Part shown: in pieces, positions 27,526-35,330 of the stretch
Position numbering within the stretch: position 1 is the first letter of the stretch
Layout of the letters: each line of letters begins with the position of its first letter
Assembly: GCA_964536015.1 (NCBI GenBank)
Contig: CAZHVS010000013.1
Coordinates: 1 to 64,000, forward strand
DNA length: 64,000 nt
Source of the DNA: CAZHVS01 sp964536015
GTDB lineage: Bacteria; Bacteroidota; Ignavibacteria; Ignavibacteriales; Ignavibacteriaceae
Direction of reading: 5' to 3'
The notes under the pieces: model-generated
The model's database searches: none
Told to the model about the DNA's origin: nothing
What the model saw: the letters and a program-made list of their open reading frames with translations, nothing else
Translations under genes and position numbers: made by a program

Positions 27526-28413
27526 TTATTCAATTGAATAATAATCCCAAACAGCTCTTGCAATCTTTGCTATAATCAGTTCACATGTCTTCTCATCCGA
27601 AGTTGTATTTGAAATAAAAACTGTAACAGAAATATGTTTACCATCAGGCGTTACAATAATTCCTGCATCATTCAAAGCCGCTATTACATCTTTATCACTC
27701 CTGCCAGATGAACCTGTTTTATGCGCAACAAGAGTTCCAGCAGGTAATAACCCTTTTAACCTATTCTGGCCAGTATATGTATTTACAAGTTGTGTCCATA
27801 AAAAATTTTTTGTTTCTGGTAAAAGAATTTCATCTTTGTAAAACATTGTAAACAGTTCACTCATTGCTTTAGGAGTACACCAATTATCAAATTGATAGCT
27901 CCAATCCTTATGCATTTCTTCTTCAGTATTTTTAATTGAAATCTCTGTTATTCCTATTCTATGGATAAAATCCTCGACAACTTTTGGTCCACCAACTTTT
28001 CTGAAAAGAATATCACAACCATTGTTATCGCTTTCAGCAACAGTTGCTGAAATAATTTCTGTAAGTGGAATAGTAATGTCTCTTTCCGGATATTTTTTCT
28101 TTAGCGGACTCCATGTATCGGGTAGCAATTCTTGATTTGTAATAAATAAGCTATCAGTTAATGAGAATATCCCCCGGTCTATAAAATTTAATACCGCCAG
28201 CGTTAGTGGAAACTTGTAAACACTTTGCATAGGAAATTTTTTTTCTCCGTTCATTGAAAGAGTATCATTCGTTTCGATGCCACGAATAGAGACCCCGACA
28301 GTTCCATCAAAATCGTTGACCAGATTTTCAATTTCAATTCTTAGTTTGTCTATTTGTGCAAACATGGTAATTGTATTAAAGATGATAATAGTTGATAAAA
28401 ATAGATTGCGCAT
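27526..28413 (-). CDS. bla: Class A beta-lactamase, subclass A2 (PER/VEB/CfxA-like)
   Basis: Signal peptide of ~19 residues (TITMFAQ). All class A serine beta-lactamase motifs are present: S64-V-Y-K67 (the S70-x-x-K nucleophile motif), S128-D-N (the SDN loop), an E in TEEEM at 164-166 followed by HKDWSYQFDNW (omega loop, equivalent of E166), and K232-T-G (the KTG strand). The omega-loop form with EEMH and a downstream YxFxNW is typical of subclass A2, the group of PER, VEB, CfxA, CepA and CblA, which is native to Bacteroidota. Length 295 aa is normal. It hydrolyses beta-lactams in the periplasm; the spectrum cannot be read from sequence. It stands alone, with a 675-bp upstream region full of structured elements, and no mobile element flanks it, so it looks intrinsic. 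Confidence 0.93.
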   Translation of the reverse strand: MRNLFLSTIIIFNTITMFAQIDKLRIEIENLVNDFDGTVGVSIRGIETNDTLSMNGEKKFPMQSVYKFPLTLAVLNFIDRGIFSLTDSLFITNQELLPDTWSPLKKKYPERDITIPLTEIISATVAESDNNGCDILFRKVGGPKVVEDFIHRIGITEISIKNTEEEMHKDWSYQFDNWCTPKAMSELFTMFYKDEILLPETKNFLWTQLVNTYTGQNRLKGLLPAGTLVAHKTGSSGRSDKDVIAALNDAGIIVTPDGKHISVTVFISNTTSDEKTCELIIAKIARAVWDYYSIE

Positions 28414-28530
28414 TTTTAGCTTTTCTAAGTTTAAGTTAAATTATAAAAAACTATAATTGTAATTTATGTTTGGAGTAATCGAAGAAAAAGTACAAAAGAA
28501 CATTTTAGTTTAAAAGAGTCTGTATTATTC

Positions 28531-28582
28531 AAAAAAAACCGGGGGAAAAAATAATAATGTAGTACCATTTGCAATCCCCCGG
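28531..28582 (-). terminator. Intrinsic terminator of the candidate RNA
   Basis: On the minus strand CCGGGGG (28582-28576) pairs with CCCCCGG (28545-28539), followed directly by T8 (28538-28531). The stem is all G/C but the loop is 30 nt. It lies between the candidate RNA and bla, in the same orientation. Confidence 0.6.
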
Positions 28583-28622
28583 AATAAGGATAAAAAAGGG
28601 TTTTGACACCAACCCCGAAAGA

Positions 28623-28657
28623 AGAACAGTACCATCCCTCCTTATAAGTACTGTTCT
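28623..28657. other. Perfect 10-bp hairpin inside the candidate RNA
   Basis: AGAACAGTAC (28623-28632) and GTACTGTTCT (28648-28657) flank a 15-nt loop. On the minus strand the loop holds AAGGAGGGATG, a strong Shine-Dalgarno-like core beside an ATG that would be sequestered by the stem. Confidence 0.7.
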
Positions 28658-28903
28658 ATATTCCCACCTCTGAATGAAATTTATCCCGAACAAATTATCT
28701 GGCTTTTACAGGTACCAAATTGATAATTCATTTATTCATTCCCACGCACTTTGAACGATATTTCCCGAACAAAAACATTAGTCTTTAAAAAATTTTGTCG
28801 TCCAAAAAGCAGAGTTCACTACTTAAAAACTAAAAATAATTATCTGTTTATTGAGTCGAATAGAGTTGTTTTTGAAGTGCTGATTGATTTGAATTGTTCT
28901 TTA

Positions 28904-28935
28904 CAAATTTAAATTTTCTTAAAATATGAGTCAAG
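28904..28935 (-). promoter_or_regulatory. Bacteroidota-type promoter for the candidate RNA
   Basis: On the minus strand CTTG (28935-28932), a 20-nt spacer, then TAAATTTG (28911-28904), which matches TAnnTTTG fully. Predicted start near 28898. A TTGAC-like string at the upstream box also fits. Confidence 0.5.
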
Positions 28936-28942
28936 AGTTGTC

Positions 28943-28989
28943 TACCCTACTTTTACCCTACTTTTTTTAGGTAGGGTAAAAGTAGGGTA
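28943..28989. repeat. Perfect 19-bp inverted repeat built from 11-bp tandem units
   Basis: TACCCTACTTTTACCCTAC (28943-28961) and its exact complement (28971-28989) are separated by 9 nt. Each arm contains tandem 11-mers (TACCCTACTTT). A further degenerate unit AAAGTGGGGTG follows on the right. The G-rich strand has four G-runs. It sits just upstream of the promoter at 28904-28935 and could be an operator, a cruciform/quadruplex site or a terminator-like barrier. Confidence 0.9.
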
Positions 28990-29038
28990 AAAGTGGGGTG
29001 AATTCTGGGAACTTTTTTCAGGCGTAATTTTAATTTTT

Positions 29039-29069
29039 AAAAAAATAAAGCCGTTCAATTTGAACGGCT
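29039..29069 (-). terminator. Intrinsic terminator of the 29.1-37.7 kb gene series
   Basis: AGCCGTTCAA pairs with TTGAACGGCT (29049-29069), followed on the minus strand by TTTATTTTTTT. It is 20 bp past the stop at 29089. Confidence 0.85.
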
Positions 29070-29088
29070 AAAAAATAATCCATAAAAA

Positions 29089-32000
29089 TTATTTTATTAT
29101 TATCATTTTTTTAATAGAATTAAACCTGCCACTCTCGAGTTTATAAAAATATACTCCACTTGCAATCTTCTTTGCATTAAATTCTGCATTGTGATAGCCT
29201 GCTTCTTTTAATTCATTTTTTACTATTGTCGCTACTTCGTTTCCTAAAATATCAAATATCTTTAATGTAACTTTTCCTTCTATGGGTAATGAATACTTTA
29301 TTGTTGTTACTGGATTAAACGGATTTGGATAATTCTGGAATAATTCGAAATCAATTGGTAATCCAATTTCGATTTCTACTTCGTTTGAATATTCTGAAGT
29401 TCCATCAAAATTAACCTGTTTTAACCTGTAAGTATATTTACCAGTAGGCAAATTTTTGTCAATGAATTCATAATAATGTCTATCTGGTGATGTTCCACTG
29501 CCTTGCACAAATGAGACTACGGAGAAAAATCCTTCTTCTGATTTTCTTTCAATTACAAAACCCATATTGTTAACTTCTGATGCAGTAACCCAGTTTAGAA
29601 GTGCATCGTTGCCATGCTTTTTAACACTAAAGCTAAAAAGTTCTACAGGAATAGTTCCAAAAAGTCCACCAGAAAAAGCAACAATTCTTCCATCTCTTGA
29701 GCCGCCAATAAATTCAAGGCTTCCGTTCTTATCAATATCATCCATTTGCCAGACGCATTCAGCAGCAGTGCCGTTAGCTCCCGTTCCAAAAGCAAATGTA
29801 AAAATTGATTGTCCGTTTGTACTATTAAATACTTTAAGAAGATTTCCTAAATCCGCAGAAGCAACTTCTGGTTTGAAGTCCCCTGTTAAATCACCAAGCA
29901 CGCCAGCTCCAAGTGTATTTCCCCCGGTTGGAGCAGACCAGATAAGATTTCCGGTTGCACCTTCAATAAGGAAACAACTAGGTGTAAGAGCACTAACTAA
30001 GACTTCCGGAACTCCATTACCTGTAACATCGGGACAGAGGAATATATCCTCAATATAAACATTTCCAAGATTATATTGCCACAACAACTGACCGTTATTC
30101 CCAGCAAGAGCATATACTTTGCCATCAAATCCACCGACAATAATATCTGATGTTGACGTTCCACCAATATTTTGTATTTCAACTAATCCCCATGGAGAAC
30201 CAGTTGCATTATAAGTCCATATTATTTGTCCAAGTTTATTAAAGCCGATAACTTGTCCTGCACTTTGATTAGCTATTCTTGAACCAACAGCTCCTCCGTC
30301 ATCAGTAGATATAATTGCATATTTTAATTTTTGTTCTGATGCCTGGTTAATTTGCCATAAGATATTTCCATTTGTGCCATCAAGACAGTAAACAGAAAAT
30401 CTTCCCTGTCCAGTTGTTTCATTTCCACTAACAGAAGCAAGTACGTCTTTTTTACCATCATTGTTAAAATCCCTTTTTACATCAACAGCCCAGACATCAC
30501 CATTATTGTAGTTAACAGAATCTCCAAACTCCCAAATTTTTTGTCCAGTCACTCCATCAATTGCAATAACAGATTCACCGCCACCGCCAGTACCAACAAC
30601 TACATCATTGATATTATCTCCGGAAATATCATCAATAAATTGTAATCCCTGGCTATAATCAACATTACCAGTATTGTTATTATTTGGAGCAAGATTATAT
30701 ATCCACAAAATATCTGCATTAACAGAGCTATTACCATTAAATGCAACAACGAGATAATTATCCGTTGCACCAATAATATCATCAATTCCATCTCCATTGA
30801 TATCATTGATTCGTTTTAAGTAACGCATTGTTAAATCATCTGCACTTGTGTTTGGATTATCAGGAGTTAATCCCGTCCATACAATTCCACCAAGAGTTGA
30901 ATCGTATGATGCAGTGAATCCTCTTACAGAAACTTTTTTTAATGTACCATTTACTGCATTTGAATATACTTTTATCGTGTCTTTATAATTCAACCATGCT
31001 GTTGGTTTGAACCATACTCTTAATGAAGCTGAATCCGTATAAGGAATTGTAATAGGTAAAGAATAATTTCTTAAATAAAAATTCGGATTATTAATCACAA
31101 GTGAATCGATTGTTAGAGTTTGAGTACCGCGATTATAGATTTTCAATTCTAAAGATGATGTACTGTTTTTTCTCCTGCCTTCAAAATTCAAATCAGAGGA
31201 ATAAAATTGTAAATGCGTTGTTCCATAGACTCCTCTTCCACTTAGTTGAACAACCTTAAGCGGTGTTGTTGGTGCATTTGAATATATTCTCATTTCTGCA
31301 GATTGAATTCCAAATTCCAATGGATTAAAAGTTACTGTATAAGTTTTTGATTGCCCTGAAGTAATTGTATGCGGAGTATTTGTAGGAGTATAAGTAAACA
31401 GTGAATTAGTAATTCTTATTGAATCTATTACAAGATTTGCAGTACCAGTATTTGTAACAACAAGATTCAGGTTTTGCGGACTACCAATCGTTACATCACC
31501 AAAGGCCACTGAAGATTGAGTGCTCAATACAGGAGTCCCACTCCCGGTCAAATTATATTTATAAAGCGATTTATAAGCAAGAGAAGTTCCTCCAGATCTA
31601 TCGGCAATTAACCATAAGAATTGACCATCCCAGTGTAAACCTTTTGGATTCTGATCTCCATCTGGATCCGGACAAGTGATTGTAAAAATTGTATCTCCAA
31701 CACTTTTTCTGTAAGCATAAATTTTTTCTGCGTCGCCCTGAAAATTATCTGTTACATAAAAAATAGTATCACCTTTAACTGTAATTCCAGCAACCTGTTT
31801 ACCTCTCAAAGGGATAGTATCTGTAATTGTGTTCGTAGTCAAATCCATTCTATAAGCATAAGCAAATGGATAAGTAGTAAAATCAGGATAGTACAAAGAG
31901 AACCATAAATTATTTCCGACAATTTCTATATCTCCAACTCCAGCACTTGCACCACCAATAAGAGAAGGAAGTAAAATGCTGTCAACTTTTGCACCTGTCG

Positions 32001-32328
32001 TACTGATTTTATAAATTTTTGCACCTGCAGTCATATAATCCTGTGCCCACCAAAAATAAGTTCCATCCCAGGCAAGTCCATGATTAAATTTAAAAGTTGA
32101 AGACACACTATCAAGAATAATCCCAGTGTTAGAAACTTTATACATCAGACAATATGGATAGTTTGTACCATCATAATCAGTAGCAATCCACAAATCATTT
32201 CCCACGTGGGTTATTCCCCAAAAATAATTATAAGGGTTGTAATAAGGGAAGTTGTAAACATTGATTAAACTTTGAGAAAATGATAATGTAGAAATGAACA
32301 AAACAACTAAAAATAAAAATTTTTTCAT
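29089..32328 (-). CDS. Large secreted FG-GAP/PQQ-propeller protein with T9SS tail (1079 aa)
   Basis: The start is set at the ATG at 32328 because it begins a signal peptide (MKKFLFLVVLFISTLSFSQ) and has AAAGGA upstream. An ATG 60 bp further up would overlap the previous gene and bury the signal. Residues ~20-265 look like a beta-propeller (WIATDYDGT, LAWDGTYFWWAQD, GLHWDGQFLWLIAD). Residues ~270-470 hold two HYDIN/choice-of-anchor D-like Ig domains (VAFGDVTIGSPQNLNLVVTNTGTANL). Residues ~480-880 hold FG-GAP/PQQ-like blades with calcium-type DINGDGIDDIIG, DISGDNINDVVVG and DFNNDGKKDVLA loops and GxxLWQ strands. A fibronectin-like spacer leads to a type-A tail (FQNYPNPFNP, ending KKMIIIK). A binding or structural surface protein. 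It begins 16 bp after the B12-binding protein gene. Confidence 0.85.
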   Translation of the reverse strand: MKKFLFLVVLFISTLSFSQSLINVYNFPYYNPYNYFWGITHVGNDLWIATDYDGTNYPYCLMYKVSNTGIILDSVSSTFKFNHGLAWDGTYFWWAQDYMTAGAKIYKISTTGAKVDSILLPSLIGGASAGVGDIEIVGNNLWFSLYYPDFTTYPFAYAYRMDLTTNTITDTIPLRGKQVAGITVKGDTIFYVTDNFQGDAEKIYAYRKSVGDTIFTITCPDPDGDQNPKGLHWDGQFLWLIADRSGGTSLAYKSLYKYNLTGSGTPVLSTQSSVAFGDVTIGSPQNLNLVVTNTGTANLVIDSIRITNSLFTYTPTNTPHTITSGQSKTYTVTFNPLEFGIQSAEMRIYSNAPTTPLKVVQLSGRGVYGTTHLQFYSSDLNFEGRRKNSTSSLELKIYNRGTQTLTIDSLVINNPNFYLRNYSLPITIPYTDSASLRVWFKPTAWLNYKDTIKVYSNAVNGTLKKVSVRGFTASYDSTLGGIVWTGLTPDNPNTSADDLTMRYLKRINDINGDGIDDIIGATDNYLVVAFNGNSSVNADILWIYNLAPNNNNTGNVDYSQGLQFIDDISGDNINDVVVGTGGGGESVIAIDGVTGQKIWEFGDSVNYNNGDVWAVDVKRDFNNDGKKDVLASVSGNETTGQGRFSVYCLDGTNGNILWQINQASEQKLKYAIISTDDGGAVGSRIANQSAGQVIGFNKLGQIIWTYNATGSPWGLVEIQNIGGTSTSDIIVGGFDGKVYALAGNNGQLLWQYNLGNVYIEDIFLCPDVTGNGVPEVLVSALTPSCFLIEGATGNLIWSAPTGGNTLGAGVLGDLTGDFKPEVASADLGNLLKVFNSTNGQSIFTFAFGTGANGTAAECVWQMDDIDKNGSLEFIGGSRDGRIVAFSGGLFGTIPVELFSFSVKKHGNDALLNWVTASEVNNMGFVIERKSEEGFFSVVSFVQGSGTSPDRHYYEFIDKNLPTGKYTYRLKQVNFDGTSEYSNEVEIEIGLPIDFELFQNYPNPFNPVTTIKYSLPIEGKVTLKIFDILGNEVATIVKNELKEAGYHNAEFNAKKIASGVYFYKLESGRFNSIKKMIIIK

Positions 32329-32344
32329 AGTGATTTCCTTTCTT

Positions 32345-32752
32345 TTAATTTCTTGGATTCTTATTAACCCAGTTTTTAATATATTCAACTATATCCACGG
32401 TTGAAGAGCCAGGAGTAAATAATTTTCCAATTCCTAATTCCTGTAAAGATTTGTTATCTTCTTCTGAAATAATTCCACCACCAGTCAAAAGAATGTCAGT
32501 CATATTTTTTTCTTTCATCAGATGGTAGATCTTTGGAAAGAGAGTCATATGAGCACCGGAAAGAATGCTAATTCCAATAACATCTACATCTTCTTGGATT
32601 GCTGCTTCAACAATCATTTCCGGTGTTTGCCTTAAGCCTGTGTAAATAACTTCCATCCCTGCATCACGAAGAGCAGAAGCAATAACTTTTGCACCTCGGT
32701 CATGACCATCAAGTCCCGCTTTAGCAATTAACACACGAATTCTTTTTTCCAT
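32345..32752 (-). CDS. Methylmalonyl-CoA mutase C-terminal (B12-binding) subunit
   Basis: This 135-aa protein is a complete B12-binding fold. D15-G-H17-D-R-G is the DxHxxG signature, whose His coordinates cobalt. GISILSGAH (~61-69) and LTGGG (~89-93) contact the nucleotide tail. Length and motifs match the separate small subunit of split methylmalonyl-CoA mutase, which interconverts succinyl-CoA and (R)-methylmalonyl-CoA. The catalytic TIM-barrel subunit is not in the window, so the genes are split in this genome. The start ATG at 32752 lies 40 bp after the HIT gene. Confidence 0.93.
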   Translation of the reverse strand: MEKRIRVLIAKAGLDGHDRGAKVIASALRDAGMEVIYTGLRQTPEMIVEAAIQEDVDVIGISILSGAHMTLFPKIYHLMKEKNMTDILLTGGGIISEEDNKSLQELGIGKLFTPGSSTVDIVEYIKNWVNKNPRN

Positions 32753-32792
32753 CCTTTAACTCCACACACAATTAAAAATATGCTATTTATTT

Positions 32793-33212
32793 TTATTCAA
32801 CTTGTTGAATACTCTGTCTTATCTTATCAGCATAAAATTTCATTTCATTATCTTTATATTTTTTAATATTCAATCTAACCTTGTGTCCATCATCTGCAAA
32901 ACGCGGAATAATATGAAAATGGCAATGAAATACAGACTGCCCCGCTGCTTTTCCATTATTTGAAACAACATTAAATCCTTCAAGTGTAAAACTGTTTACA
33001 AGACCTTTTGATATGATCTGAATTGATTCCATAATTTCAGAAAAATAGTCACAGGGAATTTCAAGCAGGTTTTTACAGTGAATCTTTGGAACGACAAGAG
33101 TATGTCCGTAAGTAAGCGGATTGATGTCCAAAAAAGCTATTACTTTTTCACTTTGATAAATGATTTCTGATTTTGCTTTTCTGTTAATTATATTACAAAA
33201 AATACAATCCAT
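32793..33212 (-). CDS. HIT-family nucleotide hydrolase
   Basis: A 139-aa histidine-triad protein. H96-C-H98-F-H100 is the HxHxH active site that binds the nucleotide phosphate. CIFCNIIN near the N-terminus is the zinc-type CxxC seen in Hint/HinT-like members, and NPLTYGHTLVVPK is the typical strand. Family members hydrolyse nucleoside phosphoramidates or dinucleoside polyphosphates in the cytoplasm. The ATG at 33212 is preferred over a TTG two codons upstream. It lies 48 bp after the PLP-enzyme gene. Confidence 0.92.
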   Translation of the reverse strand: MDCIFCNIINRKAKSEIIYQSEKVIAFLDINPLTYGHTLVVPKIHCKNLLEIPCDYFSEIMESIQIISKGLVNSFTLEGFNVVSNNGKAAGQSVFHCHFHIIPRFADDGHKVRLNIKKYKDNEMKFYADKIRQSIQQVE

Positions 33213-33260
33213 AATCAAAAATAAAATAATTCTCTTAACAAATGAAACAATATTTACATT

Positions 33261-34235
33261 CTATACAGAAAGATATTTGTCAGTCTTGTTAAAGACTCCA
33301 AATATTCCACCTGTATGCAAAAATAAATTTTTTGACATTTTATTTTTCACTAAAAAAATTTCATTGAACGCCTTAAACGCTTTGCCAGTATAAGCCGGAT
33401 CCAAAATAATTCCGGTTTGTTGAGCAAAGTTTTTAATTAAAATAATTTTATCATCAGAAATATTTTTATATCCTTCAGTTGAATATCCATCAAGAATTTC
33501 AAGTCTGTTTTCATCGAGTTTAATTTTTAACTTAAACTCTTCGATAGTTTTGTACGCTAAATCCAAAATTATTTCCTTAATATCTTTTGCAACAAAAAGA
33601 ACATTAACTGCACAAATTTTCAGATTCCAATTATACAAAAGACTCCCAACAAGTAATCCCGCAGCCGTTCCCCCCGAACCACAAGCAGTTGTAATTCCAT
33701 TTATTTCTTTTTTAGAAACTTGATTTTTAAGTTCATTAACAAAATTAATATATCCCCAGATACCAAGTGATGAAGAACCGCCGGCAGGAATCTGAAAAAC
33801 TATCTTTTTAAGTTTTTCCAATCTGATTTTTTCCTGATACATTATTTGTTCAGCATATAAAAATTCTTTTTTGTTTAGGTAATGAATTTCACTTCCGATA
33901 AACTTGTTAAGAAAAAGATTACCAACCGGTTTACTGCTATCTTTTCCCCATAAAAATAGTTTTGATTTTATTCCGAGCGAAGCAGCTGCTATTGCTGTTG
34001 CTCTTGCATGATTAGATTGATCACCACCACAGGTAAATACATAATCAGCTTTTTTCTGTTTAGCTTTGAATAAAAGATATTCAAGTTTACGAACTTTGTT
34101 TCCAGTAAGTTCAACGCCTGTTAAATCATCTCTTTTGATAAAGAATTTTTTTTTATCGAAATTTATTTGCTGTAAAGGCGTTGGAAGGTTTGCAAGTTTT
34201 ATTTTTTCAGGAAATTTATTATTCATCTCTTCCAT
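33261..34235 (-). CDS. PLP-dependent D-cysteine desulfhydrase / ACC deaminase family enzyme
   Basis: 324 aa, fold type II PLP enzyme. N-terminal LPTPLQQ and IKRDDLTGVELTGNKVRKLEYLL contain the PLP-binding Lys (of NKVRKLE). TCGGDQSNHARATA is the next conserved block, with the Ser-Asn-His motif, and ITTACGSGGTAAGLL is the phosphate-binding glycine loop. Members break down D-cysteine to pyruvate, ammonia and sulfide, or deaminate 1-aminocyclopropane-1-carboxylate; sequence alone does not separate these, and D-cysteine desulfhydrase is the commoner activity in this clade. Its start overlaps the end of kdsB by 17 bp, indicating translational coupling. No PLP or sulfur regulator is nearby. Confidence 0.87.
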   Translation of the reverse strand: MEEMNNKFPEKIKLANLPTPLQQINFDKKKFFIKRDDLTGVELTGNKVRKLEYLLFKAKQKKADYVFTCGGDQSNHARATAIAAASLGIKSKLFLWGKDSSKPVGNLFLNKFIGSEIHYLNKKEFLYAEQIMYQEKIRLEKLKKIVFQIPAGGSSSLGIWGYINFVNELKNQVSKKEINGITTACGSGGTAAGLLVGSLLYNWNLKICAVNVLFVAKDIKEIILDLAYKTIEEFKLKIKLDENRLEILDGYSTEGYKNISDDKIILIKNFAQQTGIILDPAYTGKAFKAFNEIFLVKNKMSKNLFLHTGGIFGVFNKTDKYLSV

Positions 34236-35040
34236 CCTTTTTCAAAAGACGTTTGTAATAAAATCTTGCGCGATCAAGGTCCTCCTGAGTATCAACCGAA
34301 AGACTTTCATATTCAGTTTCTACCACTTTAATTTTAAATCCATTTTCAAGTATTCTAAGTTGTTCAAGCTTTTCAATTCTTTCAAGATCAGTTGAAGGAA
34401 GTGTTGTATATTTTAAAAGAAAATCTCTTTTATAAACATATAATCCAACGTGTTTGTAAATATCCGCCTTCTGTATTCTTTCAGAATTTGAAACTGCATC
34501 TCGTACAAATGGTATTGGAGAGCGGGAAAAATATAAAGCATAATTCTGGTAATCAAAAACAACTTTAACAACTGAAGGATTTTTTAATTCACTTACAATA
34601 GAAATTTTTTTTGCAAGTGTAGAACAATATACTTTTTTATCGAACAAAAGCGGAGCAATTGCCTGATCAATCATTTTTCCAGGGATGAATGGTTCATCTC
34701 CTTGAATATTCACAATAATTTCTGCACGGGATAGATTTTTTGCAACAAATGCTATTCGGTCAGAACCAGTTGCAATTTCTTTAGGAGTCATTATTACTTC
34801 TGCCCCAAAACTTTTACAGAACTTTTCAACGCGAGTATCATCAACTGCAATAATAATTTTGTTAAGCAATTTGGATTTTGACGCACTTTCATATGTGTGT
34901 TGAATCATTGCTTTACCGCCAATGTCTGCCATAGGTTTGCCAAATAATCTAGTTGAAGCAAATCTTGCAGGAATTACTCCCACTATCTGAATAGCAGGCT
35001 TTTTCTCAGGTGCTTTGGAAGAATCAAGTTTAATTCTCAT
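34219..35040 (-). CDS. kdsB: 3-deoxy-manno-octulosonate cytidylyltransferase (CMP-Kdo synthetase)
   Basis: Transfers CMP from CTP to Kdo, activating it for lipid A-core assembly; cytoplasmic. Motifs: VGVIPARFASTRLFGKP (~22-38; nucleotide-binding loop with Arg and Lys), IVNIQGDEPFI (~109-119; metal-binding Asp) and a GSDRIA segment that contacts Kdo. The protein is 273 aa, about 20 longer than usual because of an N-terminal extension (MRIKLDSSKAPEKKPAIQ). A GTG/ATG further in cannot be excluded, but the ATG at 35040 overlaps the gatC stop by 4 bp (ATGA), which supports this start. Implies that the cell makes Kdo-containing LPS. Confidence 0.94.
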   Translation of the reverse strand: MRIKLDSSKAPEKKPAIQIVGVIPARFASTRLFGKPMADIGGKAMIQHTYESASKSKLLNKIIIAVDDTRVEKFCKSFGAEVIMTPKEIATGSDRIAFVAKNLSRAEIIVNIQGDEPFIPGKMIDQAIAPLLFDKKVYCSTLAKKISIVSELKNPSVVKVVFDYQNYALYFSRSPIPFVRDAVSNSERIQKADIYKHVGLYVYKRDFLLKYTTLPSTDLERIEKLEQLRILENGFKIKVVETEYESLSVDTQEDLDRARFYYKRLLKKDGRDE

Positions 35041-35330
35041 TGTTCTTTCGAAATTACTTTAGGGACTAAAAAATATTTATCATCTTTGTCAGGAGCATTC
35101 TTTAACGCTTCTTCAGTAGATAAATGTGGTTTTAGTTCATCTTGTCTAAAAACGTTTTGAGTATCAAGTGGTTGAAGGAATGGTTCTACATTGTCAGTAT
35201 TTAACTCATTTAATTTTTCCATATAAGAAAGAACTTTGTTCAATTGTTCAGTATAGTTTAAAAGTTCTTTTTCAGAGAACTTCAACCTTGCGAGAGCGGC
35301 AATATGTTTTACTTCTTCAAATTTAACCAT
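35037..35330 (-). CDS. gatC: Asp-tRNA(Asn)/Glu-tRNA(Gln) amidotransferase subunit C
   Basis: 97 aa, the normal GatC length. It begins VKFEEVKHIAALARLKFSEKE, the conserved N-terminal helix, and ends with the proline-rich segment (VEPFLQPLD) and the FxVPKVI C-terminus that wraps between GatA and GatB. It works with GatA and GatB to convert misacylated Glu-tRNA(Gln) or Asp-tRNA(Asn); neither partner is in the window. The start codon shares one base with the plsC stop (TAATG), and the end overlaps kdsB by 4 bp, so this central part is certainly one operon. Confidence 0.95.
   Translation of the reverse strand: MVKFEEVKHIAALARLKFSEKELLNYTEQLNKVLSYMEKLNELNTDNVEPFLQPLDTQNVFRQDELKPHLSTEEALKNAPDKDDKYFLVPKVISKEQ

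Larger units (their letters stand above)
28531..28898 (-). ncRNA. Candidate structured RNA (~370 nt) upstream of bla, family unknown
   Basis: A promoter-like pair at 28904-28935 and a strong intrinsic terminator at 28531-28582 frame ~370 nt with no convincing ORF. Inside are a 10-bp perfect hairpin (28623-28657) and two related segments sharing TTTGTTCGGGA ... TGGGAAT about 78 nt apart (around 28665-28695 and 28740-28772). The RNA would end 118 nt before the bla ATG, so it is more likely a separate transcript than a leader, unless the terminator is conditional. It does not show the hallmarks of tmRNA, RNase P RNA or SRP RNA. Confidence 0.4.

Noticed and set aside
28601..28647. Small minus-strand ORF starting at the ATG in the hairpin loop (AAGGAGGGATG)
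   Set aside because: The purine stretch touches the ATG, leaving no spacing for translation; the encoded peptide would run into the terminator and is low-complexity.
28673..28753. 26-codon plus-strand ORF in the candidate RNA region
   Set aside because: No ribosome site or recognisable sequence, and it runs against the promoter/terminator pair found on the minus strand.
32329..32388. N-terminal extension of the FG-GAP protein starting at 32388
   Set aside because: It would overlap the B12-binding gene and place 20 charged residues before a perfect signal peptide; the ATG at 32328 has a ribosome site.
34066..34395. 109-aa plus-strand frame over the kdsB/PLP-enzyme junction
   Set aside because: Antisense to two clear genes and low-complexity Phe/Ser/Lys sequence.
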